This document shows, piece by piece, positions 1-6,242 of a stretch of DNA of 9,042 nt. Within the stretch, counting starts at the first letter, position 1. Each line of letters begins with the position of its first letter. The translations under genes were made by a program, and so were the position numbers. The notes below the pieces were generated by a model. The model made no database searches. It saw only the letters and a program-made list of their open reading frames with translations, and had not been told where the DNA came from. Origin of the DNA: JBGLNJ01 sp964353405 (lineage in GTDB: Bacteria > Chloroflexota > Anaerolineae > Fen-1058); NCBI GenBank assembly GCA_964353405.1, contig CAYGWJ010000272.1:1-9042 (forward strand), given 5' to 3'.

Positions 1-971
1 ATCGTAGACGTTGCCCGTCGCTACCACTTCCATCGCGCCGTCTTGATTGACGTCGGCGATGACGCTGGCGCCGTCGGCAAAGTTGGTGCGGTAGCTTTCC
101 GAGCGGACTCCGTTGCATTCACCCCATCCGCGCAACTCGACATCCAGGCTTTCCCACACGCCGACCTTGCCCCAGCCTTTGCCGCCGTACATCGAATTGG
201 CTGGAATCTGGCTGCCGTTCCGCTCGTAGGCGCAGATATAGTGGACATCTGAAGGAACGACAATCTCACCCGCGCCGTCGCCATCCAGGTCGCCGACGGA
301 GGCGTTGGCGTTATAGACGCCCCAGGCATAGCCGCTGTCGTTACTCAACTGAGGCCAACCTGCGCGGAGTGTCCATCGTGTTGATAGACCCAGGTATTGG
401 TGGAGCTGCCCAGCGCGCCGGTCACAATGATTTCCATTTTGCCGTCGCCGTCCAGGTCATAGACCGATAGCCCGCGTAACTCGTTCGTGATGGGTCGTTG
501 AGGCCAGCCGGGCTTAAAATACCCGGCGCTGTTGTAGACAGAGACGTACCCGCCGCTGTGGACGGCGACGATTTCGGATTGGCCGTCGCCGTCCACATCG
601 GCGACGACGATGCCGGGCCACGTGCGACCGACGTTGCCGGCGCCGGGTTGGCTGCGGTCGTGGCCGGAAGCGACACTCCATTCCAACACGCCCGTCTTGC
701 CGTTCAGGACAAAGAGGGTGTAGGCGGAGCCGATGACGTCCATCGTCCCATCGCCGTCCAGATCGGCCACGGCAGGCGAAGAGTACCAGCCGGTCTCGCA
801 CCAGGAAGAGTAACAGCCTCCCTTTTGCCATTTGAGGACGGGAGCCTGGATGGCCTGCGTGGTAGCGCGCAAAGGGAGGCTACCTGCGCCGAACAGCAAG
901 GCTGTAATCAAGAGGCCGGATAGAAAATGGCCAACCACTCGAGTCTGCCTGCGGAAAATCAGTTTCGACAT
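1..971 (-). CDS. Secreted FG-GAP/VCBS-type repeat protein, 3'-partial, with a one-base frameshift
   Basis: The protein starts MSKLIFRR, with a basic N-terminus, a hydrophobic stretch at about residues 14-30 and a plausible signal peptidase site after LRA (residue 36), so it is probably exported. Calcium-loop motifs of the FG-GAP/VCBS type follow: DLDGDG at 70-75, DVDGDG at 125-130 and DLDGDG at 172-177. The reading frame then hits TGA at 345-347. Restoring one C in the CC at 373-374 (plus strand) gives DGTLRAGWPQ and opens a frame to base 1, adding 120 residues with two more loops (DLDGDG, DVNQDG). The family forms extracellular beta-propellers, often for adhesion or carbohydrate binding; the ligand here is unknown. 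I chose ATG 971 because GAGAGG lies 5 nt upstream and the signal peptide begins there; the longer frame to 1268 has no such support. The gene continues past the left edge. Family and export are well supported; whether the frameshift is real is not known. Confidence 0.82.
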
Positions 972-1104
972 GAGGACCTCTCGAAGGCTGTCTGAAAAGC
1001 CCGTTCGCCCGCGAGGGGCCAGGCTACTTGCAGACAGGCTCTCATGACCGCTGACCGCCAACAGCCAAACGGGCGGCCGTCGGCGGTTGGCGGCCACGGA
1101 TTCA

Positions 1105-1133
1105 GTTTTACGACATCTTGGTTTGTAAGTCAA
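1105..1133 (-). promoter_or_regulatory. Sigma70-like promoter for the FG-GAP gene
   Basis: On the minus strand, TTGACT (1128-1133) is followed by a 17-nt spacer and TAAAAC (1105-1110). The -35 box matches 5 of 6 consensus bases and the -10 box 4 of 6. Transcription would start near 1098, leaving an untranslated leader of about 125 nt before ATG 971. Confidence 0.5.
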
Positions 1134-1155
1134 TAGGGTATTGGTCATGCCGTGC

Positions 1156-1184
1156 TTGACAAAGTTGCGGTGCGGTGATAAAGT
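1156..1184 (+). promoter_or_regulatory. Sigma70-like promoter for the ABC-F gene
   Basis: A perfect TTGACA (1156-1161) is separated by exactly 17 nt from TAAAGT (1179-1184), which matches 4 of 6 of the -10 consensus. Transcription would start near 1191, giving a leader RNA of about 140 nt before the ABC-F ATG. That is long enough to contain the leader ORF and stem described separately. Its -35 lies 22 bp from the oppositely oriented -35 of the FG-GAP gene. Confidence 0.6.
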
Positions 1185-1216
1185 TTGACTGTCTTCAATC
1201 ACAAGGAGTTCCTCGG

Positions 1217-1234
1217 ATGACGCGCAACCTGTAA
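1217..1234 (+). CDS. Candidate five-codon leader peptide MTRNL upstream of ABC-F
   Basis: ATG-ACG-CGC-AAC-CTG-TAA is preceded by AAGGAG (1203-1208) with 8-nt spacing, a better ribosome binding site than most in this window. It falls about 26 nt after the predicted transcription start. Its last codons (1224-1232) are the exact reverse complement of 1320-1328, the region holding the ABC-F ribosome binding site. Leader peptides of this size and position are known for inducible ribosome-protection and methylase genes, where a stalled ribosome frees the downstream start. This peptide matches no leader I can name, and a chance five-codon ORF cannot be excluded. Confidence 0.45.
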   Translation: MTRNL

Positions 1235-1328
1235 GCCTGTGTACTGACGAGCGGGCGCTCTCCCGCATTGGATTAGACTTGGCCTCCCATCTCTAATCTC
1301 CAATCTCCATTCCTACAGGACAGGTTGC
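1224..1328 (+). promoter_or_regulatory. Predicted translational attenuator (leader stem covering the ABC-F ribosome binding site)
   Basis: GCAACCTGT (1224-1232) pairs without mismatch to ACAGGTTGC (1320-1328). After a one-sided AAG bulge (1233-1235), CCTGT (1236-1240) pairs to ACAGG (1315-1319). The 14-bp stem encloses AGGACAGG (1317-1324), the only candidate Shine-Dalgarno sequence for ATG 1331, which lies 2 nt past the stem. The 5' arm is inside the leader ORF, so a ribosome held there would open the stem. The enclosed 74 nt include a small hairpin (GCGGG 1251-1255 with CCCGC 1262-1266) and the heptamer tract at 1284-1311. The pairing is seen in the sequence; regulation is inferred. Confidence 0.45.
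1284..1311 (+). repeat. Heptanucleotide array upstream of ABC-F (4 units)
   Basis: Four in-phase units, CTCCCAT, CTCTAAT, CTCCAAT and CTCCATT, fill the space before the ABC-F ribosome binding site. The consensus CTCCAAT differs by one base from the CTCAAAT unit downstream of the gene. Short tandem heptamers like this (STRR-type) are known from filamentous cyanobacteria and seem similar in kind here. Confidence 0.6.
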
Positions 1329-1330
1329 TT

Positions 1331-2974
1331 ATGCTTACGGCCCATCACATCTCCAAATCTTTTGGCGTTGAAACCATCCTCGATCAGGTCACGTTCAGCA
1401 TCAACGCTGGCGAGCGGGTCGGCCTGGTCGGCCCCAACGGCTGCGGCAAGACGACCCTCTTGCGCATCCTGGCCGGGCTGGACGAGCCAGACGGCGGCGC
1501 AGTGCAGTTGACGCCGTCTGATGTGCGGATCGGCTATCTGGCGCAGGGCATCGCCTCCCGCCCGTATGAAACGCTGGGCGAATTCCTTGCGCGCGGACGC
1601 GATGACGCAGAGAGTCTGACGAAAAAAGTTGAGGGGCTGGCCGAGGCGCTGGCACAAGCGCCGGCCCGGCACGATCTTGAGCGCGAGTATGACACGGCGC
1701 TGGTTCGACTGTCTGCTGCGTCTTTTGACCCAGGGCGCGTGCCGGTGGTTCTCTCGGCGCTGGGACTGGATCACTTGCCGGCCGCTACGCCGGTCGGCTC
1801 GCTCAGCGGTGGGCAAAAGACTCGCCTGGCGCTGGCGGGCGTGTTGATTTCAAATCCGCAGCTTGTGCTGCTTGACGAGCCGACCAATCACCTCGACCTG
1901 GCGATGCTCGAATGGCTGGAGCAATGGCTCAACGAGTTTCGCGGCGCGGCCCTGGTCGTGTCGCACGACCGCACCTTCCTCGACCGGGCGGTGACGCGCA
2001 TCCTCGACCTCGACCCGGCGACGCATGCCGTCCGCGAGTACACGGGTAACTATACCTCGTATGTGGAACAAAAGCTGGCCGAGCGCGAGCGACAGTGGAG
2101 CCAGTGGCGCGATCAAGAGTACGAAATCCGTCGGATGAGGCAAGACATCGCCCGCACCAAAGATCAGGCCAGGCGCGTCGAGCTGACCACCACGCCGCGC
2201 CAACCCGGCCTGCGTCGTTACGCTAAAAAGGTCGCGCAAAAAGCGGCCAGCCGCGAGAAAAAGTTGGGGCGCTACCTGGATTCCGACGAGCGTGTGGAAA
2301 AGCCACGGCTCGGCTGGCAGATGAAACTTGACTTGCGCCAGATGCCCACGAGCGGGCAGGATGTTTTGGCGCTGGAAGAGTTGTCGGTGGGCTATGGCGA
2401 TAACGTCTTGCTCCGTGATCTCAACCTGCTGTTGCGGCACGGAGAGCGCGTGGCGCTCATCGGCCCCAATGGCGCGGGCAAGACGACGCTGCTCCGCACG
2501 CTGGCCGCAGCGATTCCGCCGCTGGCGGGCCGCGTTCGATTGGGAGCCAACGTGCGCCTGGGCTATATGGCGCAGGAGCAGGAGGGATTCGACCCGGCGC
2601 GTGATGCGTTCACGACCATCCGCCATCTTGCGCCCATGTCCGATACGGACGTGCGGGCCTTTTTGCATTTCTTTCTGTTCACGGGCGACGACGTCTTTGT
2701 GCCGATCGGTTCGCTGTCGTTCGGCGAGCGGGCGCGGCTGTCGCTGGCAGGGCTGGTGGCGCGTGGCTGTAACCTGCTTTTGCTCGACGAGCCGATCAAT
2801 CACCTGGACATCCCGGCGCGCGCTCGCTTTGAGCAGGCCTTGTCGCGCTTTGAAGGCACGGTGCTGGCCGTCGTCCACGACCGTTACTTTATCGAGCGGT
2901 TTGCGGCGCAAGTGTGGGAGATTCAAGGGTCAAATATCAAGTGCCAAATTTCAAATCTCAAATCCGACCTATAG
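1331..2974 (+). CDS. ABC-F family ATPase (translation factor or ribosome-protection type)
   Basis: This 547-residue protein has two ATP-binding cassettes and no membrane segments, the ABC-F layout. Such proteins act in the cytoplasm at the ribosomal E site; some relieve stalling, others displace antibiotics. Domain 1 has Walker A GPNGCGKTT (34-42), signature LSGGQ (158-162), Walker B with DEPTNHLD (182-189) and H212. A charged linker of about 110 residues (240-350) is rich in Arg and Lys. Domain 2 has GPNGAGKTT (378-386), a deviant signature LSFGE (462-466), DEPINHLD (486-493; Ile replaces the usual Thr) and H516. I chose ATG 1331 because AGGACAGG lies just upstream; TTG 1325 sits inside that site. 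The last 14 or so residues are coded by a heptamer array and look like a non-native tail. The gene stands alone behind its own promoter and possible attenuator, which hints at inducible resistance, but the subfamily cannot be fixed from sequence alone. Confidence 0.93.
   Translation: MLTAHHISKSFGVETILDQVTFSINAGERVGLVGPNGCGKTTLLRILAGLDEPDGGAVQLTPSDVRIGYLAQGIASRPYETLGEFLARGRDDAESLTKKVEGLAEALAQAPARHDLEREYDTALVRLSAASFDPGRVPVVLSALGLDHLPAATPVGSLSGGQKTRLALAGVLISNPQLVLLDEPTNHLDLAMLEWLEQWLNEFRGAALVVSHDRTFLDRAVTRILDLDPATHAVREYTGNYTSYVEQKLAERERQWSQWRDQEYEIRRMRQDIARTKDQARRVELTTTPRQPGLRRYAKKVAQKAASREKKLGRYLDSDERVEKPRLGWQMKLDLRQMPTSGQDVLALEELSVGYGDNVLLRDLNLLLRHGERVALIGPNGAGKTTLLRTLAAAIPPLAGRVRLGANVRLGYMAQEQEGFDPARDAFTTIRHLAPMSDTDVRAFLHFFLFTGDDVFVPIGSLSFGERARLSLAGLVARGCNLLLLDEPINHLDIPARARFEQALSRFEGTVLAVVHDRYFIERFAAQVWEIQGSNIKCQISNLKSDL
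2929..2963 (+). repeat. Heptanucleotide array at the ABC-F 3' end (5 units)
   Basis: Five in-phase units, GTCAAAT, ATCAAGT, GCCAAAT, TTCAAAT and CTCAAAT, begin within the coding sequence right after the last family-like residues (VWEIQ). They encode most of the tail SNIKCQISNLKSDL before the stop at 2972-2974. Because 7 is not a multiple of 3, each copy is read in a different frame, so the tail shows no peptide repeat. The unit closely resembles that of the array before the gene. Confidence 0.75.
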
Positions 2975-3012
2975 AGTCCGTAGTGACGAGTTGAGTCGTG
3001 TGAGCCACCTAA

Positions 3013-3390
3013 ATCATCTGCAAGGCGGGCGGGCTGATCGTGACCGAGTCTTTGGTCTGCGGCCTGCCGTTGCTATTGGTGGATGTGCTGCCGGGTCAAG
3101 AGACGGGGAATGCCGACTAATTGGTTCAGGGTGGCGCAGGTGAGCTATCGCCCACGCCGCTCGACGGTCTGGTGACGACGTGCCACTGGCTGATGCGGGG
3201 AGGCGAAAGGCTGGCGCAATGCGCACAGAATGCCAGGCGTCTGGGCAAGCCGTGCGCCGCCTATGACGTGGCAGAGCGAGCCTGGGCCGCTGCACAGGCT
3301 GGTCCTCACACCGGGTCGCGGCTCTGCCTGCTTCACAGATCTCGTCTAGTGACGTTGCTTCGTCGTTTTCAGGTGCCGAGAGTCGAATAG
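3013..3390 (+). pseudogene. Remnant of a MurG/MGDG-synthase-like glycosyltransferase (C-terminal domain)
   Basis: One frame reads IICKAGGLIVTES, then CGLPLLLVDVLPGQETGNAD, then TAA (3118-3120), then LVQGGAGELSPTPL and about 75 further residues to TAG at 3388. The KAGG, GLP and PGQExGNA motifs are those of the nucleotide-sugar-binding C-terminal domain of MurG and diacylglycerol glycosyltransferases (Glyco_tran_28_C). The in-frame TAA stands where family members usually have a Tyr or Phe codon (NADY/NAEF), so a single base change could have made it. Another stop (3010-3012) precedes the fragment, and no N-terminal acceptor domain is present, since the ABC-F gene ends only 38 bp upstream. This is a broken, 5'-deleted gene; a functional 89-residue product from TTG 3121 is unlikely. 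Confidence 0.72.
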
Positions 3391-3414
3391 ACGCAGACCG
3401 GGAGTCGGAAAGGT

Positions 3415-4449
3415 CTACACACTAGAGCCCACCAGGGCAACGGTCTCGTCGGCGCGCAGGGCCATGCAGTTGACGCCTTGCACGACGTCTTCCTTGGGCG
3501 GCACTTCGGCAGCGCGAAAGCGGATGATCTTGCTCAAGCGCGAGATGATGAAAATGTCGTCGTCCTCTTCCACCGTCACCGCGCCGATGAGGCGGTCGGT
3601 TTTCATGGCGGACTTGCCGCCGCCGCCCGGCGACTTGTTGGCGCTAAAGCCCGACATCAGACGCAGAGTGCCTTTGCCGTCGGCGGTGAGCAAAAAGACG
3701 CAGCTTTCCGCGCTGACGGCTGCAATGGCAACGACGGCATCACCTTGCTCCAGGCGAATGCCCGGCCCGCCTTGCAGCGGCACCGACTTTTCCGAAAAGC
3801 GAATCGCGCGGCCCTGGCGCGTGGTGACGAACAAGTCGCCATCGCCGGAGGTCCAGCAGGCCGCAGCGGGCGGGCCAAAGTCCCTGAGACTAAAGAGGTT
3901 CGTGCCGGGCCGCAGATTCTCGCCAATGTAATGGTGGCGCAGGCAGCGCACATAGCCGCTCTGGCTGACCAGAGCAATGTAGCCTTTGCCCTGATCCGGA
4001 AAGGCCAGCGCGAGGCGCTCTTGGGTCACGAGGGGCAGTTGTGCGGTGATGGACTGGCCTCGGCCGTGCACGGGCGATTCCGGCAGATCGGCTACGGGCA
4101 ATCGAAACGCACGCGCCTGGTTGGTCAGCACTAGAAGCGTCTGCTGTTCGTCGGCGATCGTCAGAATCGCGGGCGGATCATCCTTTGAGGTTTCCAGATC
4201 AAAGACACCCATGCCGCCTCGCCGTTGACGGTCGTACAGGTGACGCGGGGTCCGCTTGGCAATGCCGCCCTGGCTGATCGTGATCACGTTCAGCGAGGTG
4301 GGGGGCTCGCTGGGTTCAAGCGCGATCTCAGCGCCGGTCTCGGCCCGGCCCGGGCCGTCGCGGAGTCGGTCAAGCTCTGTTTCCAGGTTCTCAATGTAGG
4401 CCCGCACGTCGGGGTTCAGTCGGCTCAGGTCGGGACGTTCGATGTCCAT
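3415..4449 (-). CDS. Stand-alone GyrA C-terminal-domain-like beta-pinwheel protein
   Basis: This 344-residue protein starts MDIERPDLSR. A short helical segment (about 12-31, possible coiled coil) and a low-complexity stretch lead into about six repeated blades of the DNA gyrase A / topoisomerase IV C-terminal type. Blade 1 contains QRRGGMG (75-81), matching the GyrA box QRRGGKG that wraps DNA in gyrase, with Met for Lys. Later blades follow the pattern of a hydrophobic strand, a TxxG turn and R(A/V)xRF, for example LFVTTRQGRAIRF (206-218) and IFIISRLSKIIRF (299-311). There is no breakage-reunion domain and no catalytic Tyr, so it cannot be a topoisomerase subunit by itself; DNA binding or wrapping is inferred. 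I chose ATG 4449 because AAGGAA lies 6 nt upstream; TTG 4476 lacks such a site. It is transcribed divergently from the VIT-type gene. Confidence 0.85.
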   Translation of the reverse strand: MDIERPDLSRLNPDVRAYIENLETELDRLRDGPGRAETGAEIALEPSEPPTSLNVITISQGGIAKRTPRHLYDRQRRGGMGVFDLETSKDDPPAILTIADEQQTLLVLTNQARAFRLPVADLPESPVHGRGQSITAQLPLVTQERLALAFPDQGKGYIALVSQSGYVRCLRHHYIGENLRPGTNLFSLRDFGPPAAACWTSGDGDLFVTTRQGRAIRFSEKSVPLQGGPGIRLEQGDAVVAIAAVSAESCVFLLTADGKGTLRLMSGFSANKSPGGGGKSAMKTDRLIGAVTVEEDDDIFIISRLSKIIRFRAAEVPPKEDVVQGVNCMALRADETVALVGSSV

Positions 4450-4515
4450 AAGTTTCCTTTTCTCGTTGAGCCGCAACGTTTCATGCCTTGCGACCCGGGG
4501 CGAGTGTTACCAATC

Positions 4516-4543
4516 ATTGTAGTCCCATTTTCCCTAAAGGCAA
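4516..4543 (-). promoter_or_regulatory. Sigma70-like promoter for the GyrA-CTD-like gene
   Basis: On the minus strand, TTGCCT (4538-4543) is followed by a 16-nt spacer and TACAAT (4516-4521), which matches 5 of 6 -10 bases. Transcription would start near 4509, about 60 nt before ATG 4449. Confidence 0.5.
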
Positions 4544-4553
4544 GCGCGAGAGT

Positions 4554-4581
4554 TTGCGAATCTTGCCGCCGATGCTATACT
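4554..4581 (+). promoter_or_regulatory. Sigma70-like promoter for the VIT-type/GNAT unit
   Basis: TTGCGA (4554-4559), a 16-nt spacer and TATACT (4576-4581) form a plausible promoter. The -10 box matches 5 of 6 bases. It faces away from the minus-strand promoter, with 10 bp between the two -35 boxes, so the two transcription units share a compact control region. Confidence 0.5.
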
Positions 4582-4609
4582 GAGCGCAGATGACCCTTGG
4601 GAGGGTACC

Positions 4610-5283
4610 ATGCCACAAACACCACACATTGAGCATCACTTTACCGCCGGGGATACCGTCCGCGACATTGTGATTGGCATGTCGGACGGATTGACGGTTC
4701 CCTTTGCGCGGTCGCCTCCACCGGCATCGTCGTCACAGCGGGGGTGGCCGAAATCGCGGCCGGCTCCATTGCGATGGGCCTGGGCGGCTACCTGGCCGCG
4801 CGCAGTGACGCGGAGCACTATGCCAGCGAGCGAACGCGCGAGCAGCAAGAGGTCAGGGACAAACCGGCTGTCGAAGCGGACGAAGTGACCCGTGTGTTCG
4901 AGTCGTATGGCCTCACGCCGAAGGAAAGCGAGCCAGTCGTTAAAGCCTTGCGCAGACGCCCGGAGGCTTTAATTGAATTCATGCTGCGTTTTGAGCTGGG
5001 CCTGGAAAAGCCTGACCCCAAGCGCGCGCTCACCAGCGCGCTCACCATTGCCGGGGCGTACATTGCGGGCGGGTTGATCCCGCTCTCGCCCTACATTATC
5101 CTATCCAGCGCGCAGACGGCGTTGACGGTGTCTGTCGTCGTCACCCTGTTGGCTCTAACGGTGTTTGGCTACATCAAGGGCCACTTTACGGGTGCGCCGC
5201 CTTTGCGCAGCGCGATCCAGACAGCCCTCATCGGCGGGGTCGCGGCGGCGGTTGCCTTTGCAATCGCGCGGGTGATTTCGTAG
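4610..5283 (+). pseudogene. VIT1/CCC1-family (DUF125) iron/manganese transporter-like gene, frameshifted
   Basis: ATG 4610 has GGGAGGG 4 nt upstream. The first frame reads to residue 33 with the family hallmark DIVIGMSDGLTVPFA. The family motif then resumes two bases out of frame at 4708 as AVASTGIVVTAGVAEIAAGSIAMGLGGYLAA (given here in outline), running to TAG at 5281. Family members usually carry about seven residues (LAAGLSG-like) between these parts, so a deletion of about 22 nt near 4706-4708 explains both the gap and the shift; adding 22 nt gives about 231 residues, the usual length. Past the first hydrophobic segments lies a Glu-rich cytosolic region with EHYASERTREQQEV, like the metal-binding domain of plant VIT1, then three hydrophobic segments. 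Homologues move Fe2+ or Mn2+ across membranes. As written no full-length protein is made; GTG 4744 would give a 179-residue piece lacking the first membrane segment and has a poor ribosome site. Confidence 0.8.
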
Positions 5284-5294
5284 CCAGGTGGACC

Positions 5295-6206
5295 ATGCGC
5301 ACATCATCACGCTTCTTTGGCGGCGAAACCGACGTGTTGCGGATGAAGGCTTTCCTCAGCGCGGCGCGATCAGATGGTTCGCTGCCGGGCTATTGGCACG
5401 TGGGCGACTTGTTATGGCGGCTGTATCAAAACACGATCTTTGACCCATTCACCAGTTTCCGTTTATGGGAGGATGGCGAGGGCGATCTGTTGGGCTTTGT
5501 GTGCTTCAGCCCGCTTGAATGGGTGGATATGCAGGTTCACCCCCGCCTGCGCGGCAGCGGTTTGCTTGAAGAACAGATGTTGGCCTGGGCCGAGGCCCAT
5601 CGGCTTGAACTGCCCGCAAACGATGACGGCACACGCTTGCTCCGGACTGGAGGGCTGGATGTTGATCCGCGGCGGGTTGCCTTTTTGGAGCGGCATGGTT
5701 TTCAGCGAGCCGAGCATCACTTTATCAATCTGATGCGGGACCTGTCTGAACCGATTCCCGCCGAGGCAGTACCCGAGGGCTTGGCCGTTCGGCACGTAGC
5801 GGATGAGGCCGAGTTCGAGGAGCGCGTCTCGATTCACTGCGAGGTGTGGCATCCATCCAGGGTCACACTGGAAGCATACCGGCGCATGAGGAAGGCGCCG
5901 GGTTACATACCCGAGCTTGACCTGGTGGCGGCGACGTCCGACAGCGTGTTTGCGTCCTATTGCATCGGCTGGCTTGACCCGCTGAGCAAGAGCGGCGAGT
6001 TCGAGCCGGTTGGGACCCGGGCGCTATTCCGGCGCAAGCGATTGGGCCGGGCGGTGATGCTGGAAGGCTTGCGGCGACTGGTATCGCGCGGCGCGGAGAC
6101 AGCCCTCGTCACCAGCGAAGGTTCAAACGACGCGGCGAAGTCGCTCTATACCTCGGTGGGTTTCCGGATCATCCATCGAGACTATGACTATATCAAGCGG
6201 CTGTGA
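5295..6206 (+). CDS. Tandem GNAT acetyltransferase, MshD-like architecture
   Basis: This 303-residue protein carries two GNAT folds in tandem. The first (about 1-150) has an acetyl-CoA-loop-like VHPRLRGSGL (81-90) and ends with FLERHGFQRAE. The second (about 163-303) has FRRKRLGRA (245-253), then EGSNDAAKSLYTSVGF (275-290), the usual C-terminal GNAT signature with N, AA, LY and VGF. The N-terminal copy has a weaker acetyl-CoA motif, so it may be structural, as in mycothiol synthase, where mainly the C-terminal domain acetylates; the substrate here is unknown. ATG 5295 is 11 bp after the VIT-type stop with AGGTGG 5 nt upstream, so the two are probably co-transcribed. It is intact, in contrast to its upstream partner. 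Confidence 0.88.
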   Translation: MRTSSRFFGGETDVLRMKAFLSAARSDGSLPGYWHVGDLLWRLYQNTIFDPFTSFRLWEDGEGDLLGFVCFSPLEWVDMQVHPRLRGSGLLEEQMLAWAEAHRLELPANDDGTRLLRTGGLDVDPRRVAFLERHGFQRAEHHFINLMRDLSEPIPAEAVPEGLAVRHVADEAEFEERVSIHCEVWHPSRVTLEAYRRMRKAPGYIPELDLVAATSDSVFASYCIGWLDPLSKSGEFEPVGTRALFRRKRLGRAVMLEGLRRLVSRGAETALVTSEGSNDAAKSLYTSVGFRIIHRDYDYIKRL

Positions 6207-6242
6207 TCGCAGGCGACCTCCAACTCCTCAGAGGTGTAGTTC

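Larger units (their letters stand above)
972..1330. promoter_or_regulatory. Divergent intergenic control region
   Basis: This stretch of about 360 bp has no credible full-length gene. It holds two sigma70-like promoters facing away from each other, three short heptamer or inverted-repeat tracts, a five-codon leader ORF and a long-range stem before the ABC-F start. The tracts include TGACCGC twice in tandem (1045-1058), and CCGCCAAC at 1055-1062 facing its exact reverse complement at 1086-1093. A small dyad, CAATA-GGG-TATTG (1131-1143), sits between the two promoters and overlaps the minus-strand -35 box; it could be an operator, but that is a guess. Confidence 0.6.

Noticed and set aside
1045..1093. 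Heptamer and inverted-repeat tract as a CRISPR or mobile element
   Set aside because: The units are seven bases with no spacers, and there are no transposase genes or terminal repeats; it is a short repeat tract only.
972..1268. N-terminal extension of the FG-GAP protein to 1268
   Set aside because: The extension covers both predicted promoters and the heptamer tract, looks non-protein-like, and would bury the signal peptide; ATG 971 has a good ribosome site.
1325..1330. TTG 1325 as the ABC-F start
   Set aside because: It overlaps the only candidate Shine-Dalgarno sequence, which is well placed for ATG 1331.
1850..2926. 358-codon minus-strand frame opposite the ABC-F gene
   Set aside because: It lies fully antisense to conserved ABC cassettes and has no recognisable motif.
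3395..3416. Hairpin AGACC/GGTCT as a terminator between convergent genes
   Set aside because: It has only five base pairs, a 12-nt loop, no T-tract, and overlaps the stop of the GyrA-CTD-like gene.
3464..4134. Long plus-strand open frames opposite the GyrA-CTD-like gene
   Set aside because: They are shadows of GC-rich codons on the opposite strand; the minus-strand product has clear repeats and a ribosome site.
4450..4476. TTG 4476 as the start of the GyrA-CTD-like protein
   Set aside because: ATG 4449 has AAGGAA at proper spacing, and the extra nine residues have no family support.
4610..4888. Independent 92-residue protein from the VIT-type start
   Set aside because: After residue 33 it reads the transporter coding sequence out of frame; only the N-terminal part is real.
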